Positions 41,268 through 51,007 of a stretch of 64,000 bases of DNA are shown here, piece by piece. Source of the DNA: Rhizobium sp. CIAT894 (GTDB taxonomy: Bacteria > Pseudomonadota > Alphaproteobacteria > Rhizobiales > Rhizobiaceae). Numbering within the stretch: the first letter of the stretch is position 1; every line of letters starts with the position of its first letter. Made by a program: the position numbers and the translations under genes. A model generated the notes under the pieces. That model did not search any database and was not told the DNA's origin. It was given only the letters and a program-made list of their open reading frames with translations. The DNA lies in contig NZ_CP020947.1 in the NCBI RefSeq assembly GCF_000172795.2, forward strand, positions 1,119,001 through 1,183,000, read 5' to 3'.

Positions 41268-43565
41268 ATGCAGGAACCGAGTGCCAGGCGATGGGAGCCG
41301 GCCGATGCTCTGTCGGCCGAAACGCGGCGCATCGTCGCCGCGACGGAGGCGATGATGGCCTCGACCGCCCACCACCTCTCCGAAGGCATCGAGAACCTGC
41401 GCCTGAAGGCGATCGTCCACGAACTTCCGGACTTTCTCTACGTCAAGGATCGTGACAGCCGCTTCGTCTTCGCCAACGCCGTCACGGCCAGCAGCCTCGG
41501 CCTGCAGAGCGCTGACCTGATCACCGGAAAACGTGATTTCGACCTGTTCGATTTCGAGACGGCGCGGCGGCATTTTGATATCGAGCAGCAGATCATGGCG
41601 ACGGGCCAAGCCCGCATCGACATGGAGGAAAGCTACTTCCTTCCCGGCGGCAAAAAGCAGATATGCCGGCTGACCTCGAAGATACCGCTGCGCAACGATC
41701 GCGGCGAGATCGTCGGCCTGATCGGCGTTTCCCGAGATATCACCGAGCGCAAGCTCCAGGAAGACCTCCATCGCGGCCAGGCGAAATTGCTCGAAATGAT
41801 CGCCCGCAACGAGCCATTGCCGATGATCCTCGAAGCGCTGGTGCTGATGATCGAGGCGCAGCTGACGGATATCGACGGCTCGGTGCTGCTGCTCGACGGC
41901 GAGGGCACGAGGCTCTATCACGGCGCGGCTCCCAACCTTCCCGGCGGCTATAGCCGCCTCATCGATGGCGTCACGATCGGTCCCAAGGTCGGCTCCTGCG
42001 GCACCGCCGCGTGGCGCGGCCAGGCAGTGGTCGTCGAAGACATCATGGCCGATCCGCTCTGGGAGGATTTTCGTGCGCTTGTTGCGCCATTCGGTTTCCG
42101 CTCCTGCTGGTCGACGCCGATCGCCACGGCGCAGAACAATGTGCTCGGCACCTTCGCGCTCTATTCCAGGCAGGTCCGTCGTCCGACCGAGCACGAGATA
42201 AAGCTGGTGGCGCTCGCCACCCACATCGCCGGCATCGCCATCGAGCGCAAGCGGGTCGACGACCGCATTCATTTCATGGCCCATCATGACGATTTGACCG
42301 GCCTGCCGAACCGCGCCTTCCTCAAGGAACGGCTGGCGAAAATCCTCGACCAGGCCCGGCGCAACAACCGCAAGGTCACCGTCGCCTATATCGATCTCGA
42401 CAATTTCAAGGACATCAACGACGGTCGCGGCCACGCCGCCGGCGACGAGGTGCTGAAGGAAATCGCCGCCCGCATGGCCAACAGCGTCAGGGCGTCCGAT
42501 ATGGTGGTGCGTCTCGGCGGCGACGAATTCCTGGTGGTGCTCGTCCACCAGTCGAGCCATGATGCCGGCATCACCCGCCGCCTTCGCGAATTGCAGAAGG
42601 CGATCAACCGGCCGGTCCGCGGCGACGGCGGCGAATTCGCCGTCACCTCCAGCATCGGTGTCGCCGCCTTCCCCTTCGATGGCGCAACCTCGGAAGAGCT
42701 GCTCGCCAATGCCGACCGCGCCATGTATCGCGCCAAGGAGCTTGGCCGCAACACGTTGCAGCATCACGACGGCGGCGGCGTACCTGTGGGAATGCCGCTC
42801 GGCGAGCAGGAGGAACTGCATCAGGCGATTACCGGCGACCAGCTGTTCCTGCAGTACCAGCCGCAGGTCGATGTCGCCACCGGCCGTATCACCGGCATCG
42901 AGGCGCTGGTGCGCTGGAACCATCCGGCCAAGGGCAGGGTGCCGCCGGTCAATTTCATTCCGCTCGCCGAAGAGACCGGCCTTATCGTTCCCCTTGGCCT
43001 CTGGGTGCTGAACGAAGCCTGCCGCCAGGCGCGCCACTGGCAGGATATGGGCTTGGCGCCGCTGACCGTCGCCGTCAACGTCTCCGCCAAGCAGTTTGCC
43101 GATCCGGATTTCGCAACCCACGTCGCCGAGGCGCTGGAGCGCCACCGCCTGCAGGCCCGCTGGCTGGAGCTCGAGGTCACCGAAAGCGTGGTGATGCAGG
43201 ATGCAGAACGGGCGCTCGCCATGATGGAATCGCTGCGGGTGCTCGGCGTGCGCCTGTCGATCGACGATTTCGGCTCCGGCTATTCCAGCCTGGCGGCGCT
43301 GAAGACCTTCCCCTTCGACCGCCTGAAGATGGACCGCTCGCTGGTCGAGGCGCTGCCCGGCGACAAAACCGCCGTCGCCATCGCCTCGGCGGTCATTTCG
43401 CTCGCCCGGACGCTAAAGCTTTCGGTCCTGGCCGAAGGTGTGGAAACCGACGCCCAGATGGATTTCCTGCGGCACGCCCGCTGCGAGGAGGCGCAAGGCT
43501 ACCGCTTTTCTAAACCCGTCTTCCCGGAGGAGATCCCGGCCTTGCTGCGGGCGCGCAGCCTCTGA
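41268..43565 (+). CDS. PAS-GAF-GGDEF-EAL cyclic-di-GMP enzyme
   Basis: 765 aa from ATG 41268 (GGGGAG ribosome site); ATG 41196 is possible but has its AAGGA too close. Domains: PAS (~40-165, FLYVKDRDSRFVFAN), GAF (~175-330, GSCGTAAWRGQAVVVEDI), GGDEF with an intact RLGGDEF loop (~340-500) and EAL with EALVRW and DDFGSGYSSLA (~510-760). It may both make and break cyclic di-GMP. No membrane segment. Divergent from the beta-helix gene, and the LuxR-type gene converges with it. Confidence 0.9.
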   Translation: MQEPSARRWEPADALSAETRRIVAATEAMMASTAHHLSEGIENLRLKAIVHELPDFLYVKDRDSRFVFANAVTASSLGLQSADLITGKRDFDLFDFETARRHFDIEQQIMATGQARIDMEESYFLPGGKKQICRLTSKIPLRNDRGEIVGLIGVSRDITERKLQEDLHRGQAKLLEMIARNEPLPMILEALVLMIEAQLTDIDGSVLLLDGEGTRLYHGAAPNLPGGYSRLIDGVTIGPKVGSCGTAAWRGQAVVVEDIMADPLWEDFRALVAPFGFRSCWSTPIATAQNNVLGTFALYSRQVRRPTEHEIKLVALATHIAGIAIERKRVDDRIHFMAHHDDLTGLPNRAFLKERLAKILDQARRNNRKVTVAYIDLDNFKDINDGRGHAAGDEVLKEIAARMANSVRASDMVVRLGGDEFLVVLVHQSSHDAGITRRLRELQKAINRPVRGDGGEFAVTSSIGVAAFPFDGATSEELLANADRAMYRAKELGRNTLQHHDGGGVPVGMPLGEQEELHQAITGDQLFLQYQPQVDVATGRITGIEALVRWNHPAKGRVPPVNFIPLAEETGLIVPLGLWVLNEACRQARHWQDMGLAPLTVAVNVSAKQFADPDFATHVAEALERHRLQARWLELEVTESVVMQDAERALAMMESLRVLGVRLSIDDFGSGYSSLAALKTFPFDRLKMDRSLVEALPGDKTAVAIASAVISLARTLKLSVLAEGVETDAQMDFLRHARCEEAQGYRFSKPVFPEEIPALLRARSL

Positions 43566-43601
43566 AGCCGCGTTTCACCAGCCTGCCGGTCGCCGCGATC
43601 G

Positions 43602-44324
43602 CTAAACGCGAATGATGTTGAGCCGCAGAGCGCTGACGACGGCCTGCGTTCTTGTCGTGCATCCGAGTTTCTTGATCGCGCTGCCGATGTGATTGTTCAC
43701 CACATTTTCCGTAAGGTCGAGAAGCTTGGCAATTTCACTGCCCTTCCGGCCTCCGGCGGTCAGCCTCAGGCAGTCCAGTTCGCCGGGCGTAAACTCGATG
43801 GGCTTGTGTTTTTCGTTCAGTGTGAGCTGCGAGAGCCGGTCATAGATAAGGGTGGCGATGAACAGAAGCTTCGCCATTTCGATCATGCTGAAATTCCGGG
43901 GTCCCGAAATCGACATGGCGCCGCGTCCGCCGGCGGCATCGTGAACAGGAAAATAGGCGCCTTTCTCCATGCCGTATCGGAAAAACAGCTCAATGACCGT
44001 CGACTTCTTGCCTTCGCCGCGATTGGTATTGATCGCTTCGACATCATAATTGAACGGGCTGGTCGATCTCAGCATCCGGCGGATGACAGGACTGTCGATC
44101 AGCAAACTATGGGCGTCATAATAATCCACCATTTCCGCCGGCCAGTTGGTGATGATTTTGGTCGCGCCGATTTCAACATTGTCGACGGTGGGCAGCGTCA
44201 TGAACAGGAAAGCGTTCATTCCAAGGTCCTGGGTCAGACCTTTCATATATTTGAACACTTCGTAATGCGTGTTGAAGCCTGCGGCGACTTCCTCAATTCG
44301 ATTGAATTCGGCCGCGAGCTTCAT
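43602..44324 (-). CDS. LuxR-type quorum-sensing-like regulator
   Basis: 240 aa from ATG 44324 (GGAG ribosome site). The N-terminal ~160 residues resemble the autoinducer-binding domain (ITNWPAEMVDYYDAHSLLIDSPV, with the Trp/Tyr/Asp signature positions). The C-terminal LuxR helix-turn-helix is FTPGELDCLRLTAGGRKGSEIAKLLDLTENVVNNHIGSAIKKLG. No LuxI synthase lies in the window, so it is a LuxR solo or works with a distant synthase. It sits between two GGDEF genes and may link cell density to cyclic di-GMP. Confidence 0.88.
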   Translation of the reverse strand: MKLAAEFNRIEEVAAGFNTHYEVFKYMKGLTQDLGMNAFLFMTLPTVDNVEIGATKIITNWPAEMVDYYDAHSLLIDSPVIRRMLRSTSPFNYDVEAINTNRGEGKKSTVIELFFRYGMEKGAYFPVHDAAGGRGAMSISGPRNFSMIEMAKLLFIATLIYDRLSQLTLNEKHKPIEFTPGELDCLRLTAGGRKGSEIAKLLDLTENVVNNHIGSAIKKLGCTTRTQAVVSALRLNIIRV

Positions 44325-44852
44325 GTTTTTCTCCGTTCGGCAGTCGCATCCGCCCCCTGGCAGCCGGGTGGGGAAATACAAGGCCTGCCGCTGCTGCGAA
44401 GTAAGCTTATGAGGCAACAGGTCCTTAACAAACAGTGAAGGCACTTTCCGGCTTCCCGGCACAAAGACGACAAAAAATCGTCGATGCCCGTGCGGGAAAT
44501 CCCCTTGGGAAAATCCCGTGCCGGACCGATGCGTTCACAGTGATTCTGATATCATACTGATTTTATTGAGATATTTCTTTTCTTCCGGATGCGCCGGAAG
44601 GGGCCTTATCGGTGAATGACCGGGTTAATGGATACTTAAAGAATTTGCCGGATTTTATCTTCAGATTGCTCGCCCGGCGCAAGCCCGTGGTGGGATCGTG
44701 GCAGCACTCGCTCAGGGACCGTTTAAGAGGAGGAACGGGCGGCAATGGTTGGTCCCGGGTGCGAATAGCTCCAAGACCGGCGGCGTTCTTCAGCCAATCT
44801 GATTTCATCGGCAAACTTATATTGAGTACTGTAAATATTAGGGGAATGTGCC
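44325..44852. other. Intergenic region between the LuxR-type and 5TM-GGDEF genes
   Basis: 528 bp between divergent genes. It includes A/T-rich segments near 44545-44580 and 44810-44850 that are probable promoters. No lux box-like palindrome was certain, and no credible coding frame or RNA gene was found; a minus-strand frame at 44563-44895 lacks a ribosome site and typical codon use. Confidence 0.4.
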
Positions 44853-46721
44853 GTGCCTTGGCAGGTCTTGATCGGAAATGTGGCCGCGGTCTCACTGGTT
44901 ATTTCGGTGTGGATGCACCTGCATTACAAGCTTTACCGCCTGACCGAGGTCCAGGCACAACTTGGTTTCGGCCTGATGATGGGCCTCGGGGCGGTCTTGT
45001 CGATGCTGCTGTCGGTCGAAGTCGGCAGCGGCTACTTTCTCGATCTCCGTTCGACCTTGCTGGCGGTCTCGGCTGTCTACGGCGGCCCGCTGGCGGTTCT
45101 CGTGACCGGAGCCCTGACCGCAGCACAGAGGATTTCCATGGGCGGCGCCGGTGTCGAACCGGCGTTGATCTCGATCATGCTGGTTTCCGCACTTGGGCTG
45201 GCGGTCCGCATCCGGTTCGGCAGGGGCACGGCGGATGCCAAAAAGGCCGTGGCCTGCGCCGTCACGGTGGCTGCCGTCACATTGACGATGAGCATTCTCC
45301 ACCGAACCGGCAACCCGCCCGTGACGACGCTCAGCCTTGCGATAATAGCCGGGAAATTCGCCGCGACTTTGGCGGCGGCATCCGTCATCACCTATTTCCA
45401 TGCCTTTACCCTTGAACGGGATATCTTGAAGGCCGCACTGACCCAGGCGCCTGATTTCCATTATGTCAAAGACCGCAATAGCCGCTTCGTCGTCACCAAC
45501 CTCAACGTCGCGCGAGATCACCACCGCACCAGGTCTTCGGAGATGGTCGGCCTGACCGATTTCGATCTTTATCCCAGCGAAATGGCGCAGTCATTCTTCG
45601 ACCGCGAACAGAAGATCATGTCGAGCGGGGAACCGCTGGTGGATTTCGAGGAGCCGCTTGTCGAAAAGAACGGCCGGCAACGCTGGTTCCTGACGTCGAA
45701 GGTGCCGTTGCGAAACCGCCACGGCGATCTCATCGGCCTTTCGGGCGTGACCCGCGATATCACCGAGAAAAAACGCCTCATTCAGGAAGCCGTCGACAGC
45801 AAGAACGTGCTTTCCCAGGCGATGACGGAAATGTCCGATGGCCTCGCCATGTTCAATCCCGAGGGCCGGCTGGTCTTTTGCAACGATCAATATCGCGCTG
45901 CCTTTCCCGGCTCCGCCGACGCCAGACAGCCGGGCGCGCACATTGCCGATATCCTGCAGGCCGTCATGCGCAGCGGCGAGCGGATCGACGTGAGCCCGGA
46001 TGCCGGCGAAGACTGGATCGAAACATCGGCAGCGCAGCTTTTCCTCACCCATGACAGCGAAATACCGATGTTCGACGGACGCTGGCTCAGGCAGCGCACG
46101 CGTTTGGCCGCCGACGGCTCCGCCCTGGTGGTGGTGTCCGACATCACCGCGATGAAGCATTCCGAAGAAAGGCTGACGCAGCTCGCCCTGAAGATGAAAG
46201 GGCTGGCCGATACCGACGCATTGACCGGCATCGCCAATCGCAGAGTCCTCGACGAGGCGATCGCGGAGGAGTTTGCCCGCGCCCGCCGTGTCGACTCCGC
46301 TCTCAGCCTGCTGTTGATCGACGTCGATCACTTCAAGGCCTACAATGACAGCTATGGTCACCTCGAAGGGGACAACTGCCTGAAGGCGATCGGCGAGGTC
46401 CTCGGGTCGGTCACCAAGCGGCCGTCCGACCTTGCGGCGCGATTTGGCGGCGAGGAATTCGCCATTCTGCTTCCCGGCACCGACAGGGATGGCGCGCTGC
46501 GCCTCGCCCGGATGCTGCTCTCGGCATTGCATCGGCGGGCAATCCCGCATCGTGAAAGCAGCAAGGGGACGGTGACGGTCAGCATCGGCGTGGCGAGCAT
46601 ATCAGAGAGATTTACGACGCCGGCAGAGCTGATCGAGGCCGCAGATCAGGCGCTCTACGCGGCAAAGAAAAATGGCCGCGATCGTGTCGAGGTTGCCGCA
46701 GCCCAAGCCAGAGCGGCGTGA
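44853..46721 (+). CDS. Membrane diguanylate cyclase, 5TM-PAS-PAS-GGDEF
   Basis: 622 aa from GTG 44853 (AGGGGA ribosome site). Residues ~1-190 form five or six helices with a conserved LRSTLLAVSAVYGGPLAVLV motif, the LytS-YhcK-type sensor domain. Two PAS domains follow (~200-310, FHYVKDRNSRFVVTN; ~320-440, MSDGLAMFNPEGRLVFCN). The C-terminal GGDEF (~460-615) has ADTDALTGIANRR and an intact FGGEEF loop, so it is probably an active diguanylate cyclase. Divergent from the LuxR-type gene. Confidence 0.9.
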   Translation: MPWQVLIGNVAAVSLVISVWMHLHYKLYRLTEVQAQLGFGLMMGLGAVLSMLLSVEVGSGYFLDLRSTLLAVSAVYGGPLAVLVTGALTAAQRISMGGAGVEPALISIMLVSALGLAVRIRFGRGTADAKKAVACAVTVAAVTLTMSILHRTGNPPVTTLSLAIIAGKFAATLAAASVITYFHAFTLERDILKAALTQAPDFHYVKDRNSRFVVTNLNVARDHHRTRSSEMVGLTDFDLYPSEMAQSFFDREQKIMSSGEPLVDFEEPLVEKNGRQRWFLTSKVPLRNRHGDLIGLSGVTRDITEKKRLIQEAVDSKNVLSQAMTEMSDGLAMFNPEGRLVFCNDQYRAAFPGSADARQPGAHIADILQAVMRSGERIDVSPDAGEDWIETSAAQLFLTHDSEIPMFDGRWLRQRTRLAADGSALVVVSDITAMKHSEERLTQLALKMKGLADTDALTGIANRRVLDEAIAEEFARARRVDSALSLLLIDVDHFKAYNDSYGHLEGDNCLKAIGEVLGSVTKRPSDLAARFGGEEFAILLPGTDRDGALRLARMLLSALHRRAIPHRESSKGTVTVSIGVASISERFTTPAELIEAADQALYAAKKNGRDRVEVAAAQARAA

Positions 46722-46761
46722 ACGGCTCGAACACCTCCTCGATCTTACGTCCAGGCAAACC

Positions 46762-47733
46762 TTATCTCGCAAGCTTGCCGATCGCCTCGATCTCGTTCGT
46801 CCATATGCCCGCCGCATAGTTCTTCGGCAGCCGCGCCAGTTCAGCGGGATCGTCGATACCGGTGGAAAAATCACTGCCGCGATAGGGGCCGAGCACGAAG
46901 ACTTCGGTGCCGGCATCTTCCATCCGGTTGAGAAAGCGGTCCGGCCAGCCCCAGAGCCATGGCGCGATATTGATCGGCACCAGCATCATCCGATGCTTGC
47001 AGGCCGCCGGCGTCAGGCCGATCCATCCATAGCCGATATAGCTGAACAGGCAGCCCTTCAGGCTCGCGCGCGAAGCAGTCCGGATGTCGGGCGCCAGGCG
47101 GCGGATGGCGTCGATCGGCTCATCGCCGCCATAGACGATGATGTCGGCCCGGCGCTCGGCAGAAAGCCCGTTGAGCACGGCGGCAAGTTTTTCGCCCTCG
47201 GAAGGGTCGCGGCTCTTGACGTTGATGAGGAAGCGCCGATCCGGAAAGGTCGACAGCACTTGCGCCAGCGTCGGCATCATGCCGGTGCCGCGGCCGCGAA
47301 AGGGAAAGGTCTTGCCGCCATCGGCGGTGTAGCCATAGCCGATATCGAGCTTGCGCATCTCGGCCATCGAATGTTCGCGCGTCACACCGTGTCCGTCGGT
47401 GCGGCAGTCGAGCGTCCAGTCGTGAAAGACGGCGAATTCGCCATCCGTCGTCGGATGTACGTCGATCTCGACGATATCGGCGCCGCCGGCAAAGCCCGCC
47501 CGCATCGAGCGGATGGTATTCTCGAGATAATCGTGTTTCGGCGCCAGCATGCGCGCGGCGGTGCAGGTGTCGTTCTTCAGGTCGGTTTCATCGAACCGCT
47601 GGGCGATGCCGCGATGGGCGAGCAGCACCGGCTTTCCCGGCCGATGCTCCGCCAGAAGGCTGGTATTGTTGAGGTAGAGGCCGGCCGTGGCGACTACGGC
47701 GGCCGCCGCGCAATAGTAAAGCTTCCTGCCCAA
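46762..47733 (-). CDS. Glycerophosphodiester phosphodiesterase
   Basis: 323 aa from TTG 47733 with AGGAGGGG upstream. An N-terminal signal/anchor helix (YYCAAAAVVATAGLYL) is followed by GDPD motifs: LAHRGIAQRF (catalytic His), LENTIRSMRAGF, EIDVHPTTDGEFAVFHDWTLD. The enzyme splits glycerophosphodiesters such as glycerophosphocholine into alcohol and glycerol 3-phosphate. It is exported or membrane-bound. Start at ATG is impossible in this frame; TTG is the only start with a ribosome site. Confidence 0.88.
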   Translation of the reverse strand: MGRKLYYCAAAAVVATAGLYLNNTSLLAEHRPGKPVLLAHRGIAQRFDETDLKNDTCTAARMLAPKHDYLENTIRSMRAGFAGGADIVEIDVHPTTDGEFAVFHDWTLDCRTDGHGVTREHSMAEMRKLDIGYGYTADGGKTFPFRGRGTGMMPTLAQVLSTFPDRRFLINVKSRDPSEGEKLAAVLNGLSAERRADIIVYGGDEPIDAIRRLAPDIRTASRASLKGCLFSYIGYGWIGLTPAACKHRMMLVPINIAPWLWGWPDRFLNRMEDAGTEVFVLGPYRGSDFSTGIDDPAELARLPKNYAAGIWTNEIEAIGKLAR

Positions 47734-47924
47734 TATTGCCCCTCCTGATTGTATCGAGGACTGCGACAGCTAGAAGGCGATTCTGGTTGTAGTTGGGCTG
47801 TTTTCCGGCTTTTCTGAGCCGGTCCGGGAAAACGCGACGCGGTTTTTGCAGGAGAACGCACACAGGATGTCGGAATCTCGTTTGGCCGATCGTCTTCAAG
47901 ACGGATAAGCGGTGGAGAACAGCC

Positions 47925-48575
47925 ATGACGATTACCATTACGGCCTTTGAACGCTCGCCCGATCGGGGCAGGGGCCTGGCGCGTGACATGCGGGTTCGCT
48001 GGGCGCTCGAGGAAGTCGGCGAGCCTTACGAGGTCCGCCTTGTCTCGTTCGCGAAGCTGAGGGAGCCCGCGCATCTCTCACGTCAGCCTTTCGGGCAGAT
48101 TCCGACCTATGAGGAAGGCGATCTCGCTCTCTTCGAGTCCGGCGCGATCGTCTTTCATATCGCCGAGCGCCATGCGGGCCTGCTGCCGGAGGGTGCGAAT
48201 GCCCGGGCACGGGCGATCGCATGGATGTTTGCCGCGCTCAACACCATGGAGCCGCCGATTTTCGACCGGGCGCTTGCCGCCATCCTGGAGCGCAACGAGC
48301 CTTGGTACGAGCAGCGCCTGCATTCTCTCGAGCTCACCATCGGCAAACGGCTCACCGATCTTTCCCGTCGCCTCGGCGATGCCGAATGGCTTGACGGCGC
48401 CTTCAGCGCCGGCGACCTTCTAATGGTCACGGTGCTGCTCAGGCTGAAGGGCTCTGCTTTACTGGACGACTATCCCAACCTCTTGGCCTATCTCGCCCGC
48501 GGCGAAGCGCGGCCCGCTTACAAACGTGCCTTTGCTGCCCAGCTGGCGGTTTTCACCGCCGCATCGGCCGGCTGA
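47925..48575 (+). CDS. Glutathione S-transferase
   Basis: 216 aa from ATG 47925 (GGAG ribosome site). N-terminal half: MTITITAFERSPDRGRGLARDMRVRWALEE, then HLSRQPFGQIPTYEEGDLALFESGAIV with the Ile-Pro and Glu-Ser glutathione-binding positions. The C-terminal helical half has FSAGDLLMVTVLLRL. The extra charged insertion at the N-terminus is unusual for the family. It lies 29 bp upstream of the alpha/beta-hydrolase gene, on the same strand. Confidence 0.85.
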   Translation: MTITITAFERSPDRGRGLARDMRVRWALEEVGEPYEVRLVSFAKLREPAHLSRQPFGQIPTYEEGDLALFESGAIVFHIAERHAGLLPEGANARARAIAWMFAALNTMEPPIFDRALAAILERNEPWYEQRLHSLELTIGKRLTDLSRRLGDAEWLDGAFSAGDLLMVTVLLRLKGSALLDDYPNLLAYLARGEARPAYKRAFAAQLAVFTAASAG

Positions 48576-48604
48576 TCCGTGTCGCAACAATCGAGGGTAT
48601 CACC

Positions 48605-49435
48605 ATGGAACCACAGGACGACGAGCTCATCCGTTTCGAGACGCAGGGCGCTGCACCCTTGCCGCCGGCTTCCGTCGAAGGTCATGTCGAGCGTGACGGC
48701 GCCCGCATTTGGTATGCATCCTACGGCGCCGGCCCTCCGGTCATTCTGCTGCATGGCGGCCTCGGCCACAGCGGCAACTGGGGGTATCAGCTTGCCGCGC
48801 TCTTGAGCAGCGGCCGCCGCGTCGTGCTGATCGACAGCCGCGGCCATGGAAGAAGCACCCGCGATGCCCGTCCCTATAGCTATGAGTTGATGGCGGCCGA
48901 CGTGCTTGCCGTCATGGACGAGCTCTCTCTTGAAAAGGCAGCACTCGTCGGCTGGAGCGACGGCGCCTGCATCGCTTTGATCCTTGCCGCGACAGCGCCG
49001 TCCCGTGTCGAGGGCGTCTTCTTCTTCGCCTGCAACATGGATCCGAGCGGCACGTTGGAATTTCATCCGACCCCGGTGATCGACCGGTGTTTCAGCCGCC
49101 ACGCCAAGGATTATTCCACCCTCTCGGCAACGCCGGATGATTTCAACGCCTTCGTCGAAGCGGTCAGCCTGATGATGCGGACGGAGCCGAATTATCAGGC
49201 TTCCGACCTTGCCATGATCAAGGTGCCGGTGGCGGTCGTGCTTGGCCAGCATGACGAATTCATCAAGCCCGAGCATGCCGAATATCTTGCTCGCAGCATT
49301 CCGGACGCGCAGATGATTTATCTCGAAGGTGTCAGCCATTTTGCCCCGCTGCAGCGGCCGGCCGAGTTCAACGCGGCGCTGGAACTGTTCCTGGACGGCA
49401 TCGGCACACGAAAAAATGAAGGCTTGCGGCGTTGA
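48605..49435 (+). CDS. Alpha/beta-fold hydrolase
   Basis: 276 aa. HGG at the oxyanion region (VILLHGGLGHSGNWGY), nucleophile Ser in VGWSDGACIAL, a catalytic Asp in GQHDEFIKPEH and His in GVSHFAPLQRP: the complete triad. The family hydrolyses esters, amides or epoxides. It follows the GST by 29 bp, so both may serve one detoxification or catabolic step; the substrate cannot be stated. Confidence 0.88.
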   Translation: MEPQDDELIRFETQGAAPLPPASVEGHVERDGARIWYASYGAGPPVILLHGGLGHSGNWGYQLAALLSSGRRVVLIDSRGHGRSTRDARPYSYELMAADVLAVMDELSLEKAALVGWSDGACIALILAATAPSRVEGVFFFACNMDPSGTLEFHPTPVIDRCFSRHAKDYSTLSATPDDFNAFVEAVSLMMRTEPNYQASDLAMIKVPVAVVLGQHDEFIKPEHAEYLARSIPDAQMIYLEGVSHFAPLQRPAEFNAALELFLDGIGTRKNEGLRR

Positions 49436-49648
49436 GCCGCGGCAGCGGAATTTCTTAAGAATTCAGTAACTTTTTTGGAACGGTAAACGTAGGGTCCGGT
49501 GGGAAGGATTCGTTTTGTCGTTCGCTCACGGAAACCTTCGAGCCGCCGCCCGTTCATGCCAGTCTGTGCATGGGCAGGTTGCGCGGCCCGATGGTCTGTG
49601 CTCGTCCGCGGCTCCTCCGCTTGTTTTGAGAAGGCCCAGGGAGCCGGA

Positions 49649-51007
49649 ATGACCAGCATCGATATGGAAGAAAGAATTTCGATCGCACGCAAATCGCTGA
49701 ACGACGCCATGAGTTTTCAGGCGTCGGGCGATTTCGAAAACGCCGAGAAAGCCTATGTCAGAGTCCTGCATAAGGACTATCGCACGACAGACATCCTGCC
49801 GCTGCTGGCGGGCGTCGTCGCCAAGAGAGGCGATGCCGAAACCGCTCTCTACTATTGGAACAAGCTGCTCGGCCTCAATCCCGGCCATCTCGTCGCCCTC
49901 ATGGAAAAGGGTGCGCTGCTGCGCCAGCTCGGCCGGTCAGCGGAAGCGGTCGGCTGTTACGAGATGGCGCGTGGCCTGTCGCCCGAAAATCCTGTCGTGC
50001 GGAACAACCTCGCCGTCGCACTGGCCGATTCAGGTCGGCAGCCGGAGGCACTGGCCGAATTCCGTCATGTTCTGCGTCTGCAGCCGGACAATATCAATGC
50101 CTGGCATCAGATAAGACGCATCTCTTCGTCGATCGTGCCCTTCTGGCACATCGCCATGATGAACGACACCAGACGCAACGACGCCTTCGAAACGGCGATC
50201 CGCCGTGCCATAGAGTTGCGTGGAGCCGATGCGCAGATCCTCGACATCGGCGCGGGCAGTGGCCTGCTGTCGATGATGGCGGCGCGCGCCGGGGCTACCA
50301 ATATCGCCACCTGCGAGAGTGTGCCTGTTATAGCGCAGGCCGCGGAGAGGATCATCGCCGCCAATGGTTATCGCGAACAGATCGACATCTTCGAAAAGCC
50401 CTCGACCGGACTTTCTGTCGGTAGGGAGTTGAAAGCCCGGGCCGACATCTTGATTTCCGAGATCCTTTCGAGCGATCTCCTGGCCGAAGACGTGCTGAAA
50501 ACCTTCGAGGACGCCCACGCTCGACTGCTGCGCGAGGATGCCATCGTCATTCCACGCGCTGCCACCGCCATGGGTTGCCTTGTCGCCAGCGAAACGCTCT
50601 CCAACCATGCCCATGTCGGCGAGGTCTCCGGCTTCGACATGTCGCAGTTCAATGCGCTCGCCCCGTTGCGCCTGCCCGTTCACGGCACGATGACCGAGTG
50701 GACCCGCCTTTCGGACGATTTCGAAATCGCGGCAGTGAACCTCACCGCCCGCAAACACGCCGCGGCATTGCGCAAGATATCGGTGCCGGTTCAGGCAAAC
50801 GGCACTGCCGTCGGGGTCGTCCAGTGGATGAAGGTCGATCTGATCGAGGGTGTGGTTTTCGACAACCACCCCGACGACTATCATGAGGGCGGCTGGCTCC
50901 AGGTTCTTCACACCTTCCCGGAGCCGGTGGAGGTCCGCGCCGGTACCGCGCTGGACATGCTGGTCGGCCACGACAGGACAAGCCTGCTGATGACGCCCAT
51001 CGCCTGA
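49649..51007 (+). CDS. TPR protein with PRMT-like arginine methyltransferase domain
   Basis: 452 aa from ATG 49649 (AGGGAG ribosome site). Residues ~15-160 have three or four TPR repeats (AMSFQASGDFENAEKAYVRV; ALLRQLGRSAEAVGCYEMA; ALADSGRQPEALAEFRHVL). Residues ~165-450 are a class I methyltransferase: FWHIAMMNDTRRNDAFETAI, motif I LDIGAGSGLL (198-207), Glu223 at the ribose, and a double-Glu loop with Glu271 and Glu280, nine residues apart as in PRMT1. A VQW segment is in the place of the THW loop. TPR plus PRMT recalls eukaryotic PRMT9/PRMT7. The protein target is unknown. Confidence 0.75.
   Translation: MTSIDMEERISIARKSLNDAMSFQASGDFENAEKAYVRVLHKDYRTTDILPLLAGVVAKRGDAETALYYWNKLLGLNPGHLVALMEKGALLRQLGRSAEAVGCYEMARGLSPENPVVRNNLAVALADSGRQPEALAEFRHVLRLQPDNINAWHQIRRISSSIVPFWHIAMMNDTRRNDAFETAIRRAIELRGADAQILDIGAGSGLLSMMAARAGATNIATCESVPVIAQAAERIIAANGYREQIDIFEKPSTGLSVGRELKARADILISEILSSDLLAEDVLKTFEDAHARLLREDAIVIPRAATAMGCLVASETLSNHAHVGEVSGFDMSQFNALAPLRLPVHGTMTEWTRLSDDFEIAAVNLTARKHAAALRKISVPVQANGTAVGVVQWMKVDLIEGVVFDNHPDDYHEGGWLQVLHTFPEPVEVRAGTALDMLVGHDRTSLLMTPIA

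Noticed and set aside
41220..43145. 641-aa minus-strand frame opposite the PAS-GAF-GGDEF-EAL gene
   Set aside because: Shadow of a real gene with intact GGDEF and EAL motifs on the plus strand.
44563..44895. 110-aa minus-strand frame between LuxR and 5TM-GGDEF genes
   Set aside because: No ribosome site, atypical codon use, and it overlaps the start of the GGDEF gene.
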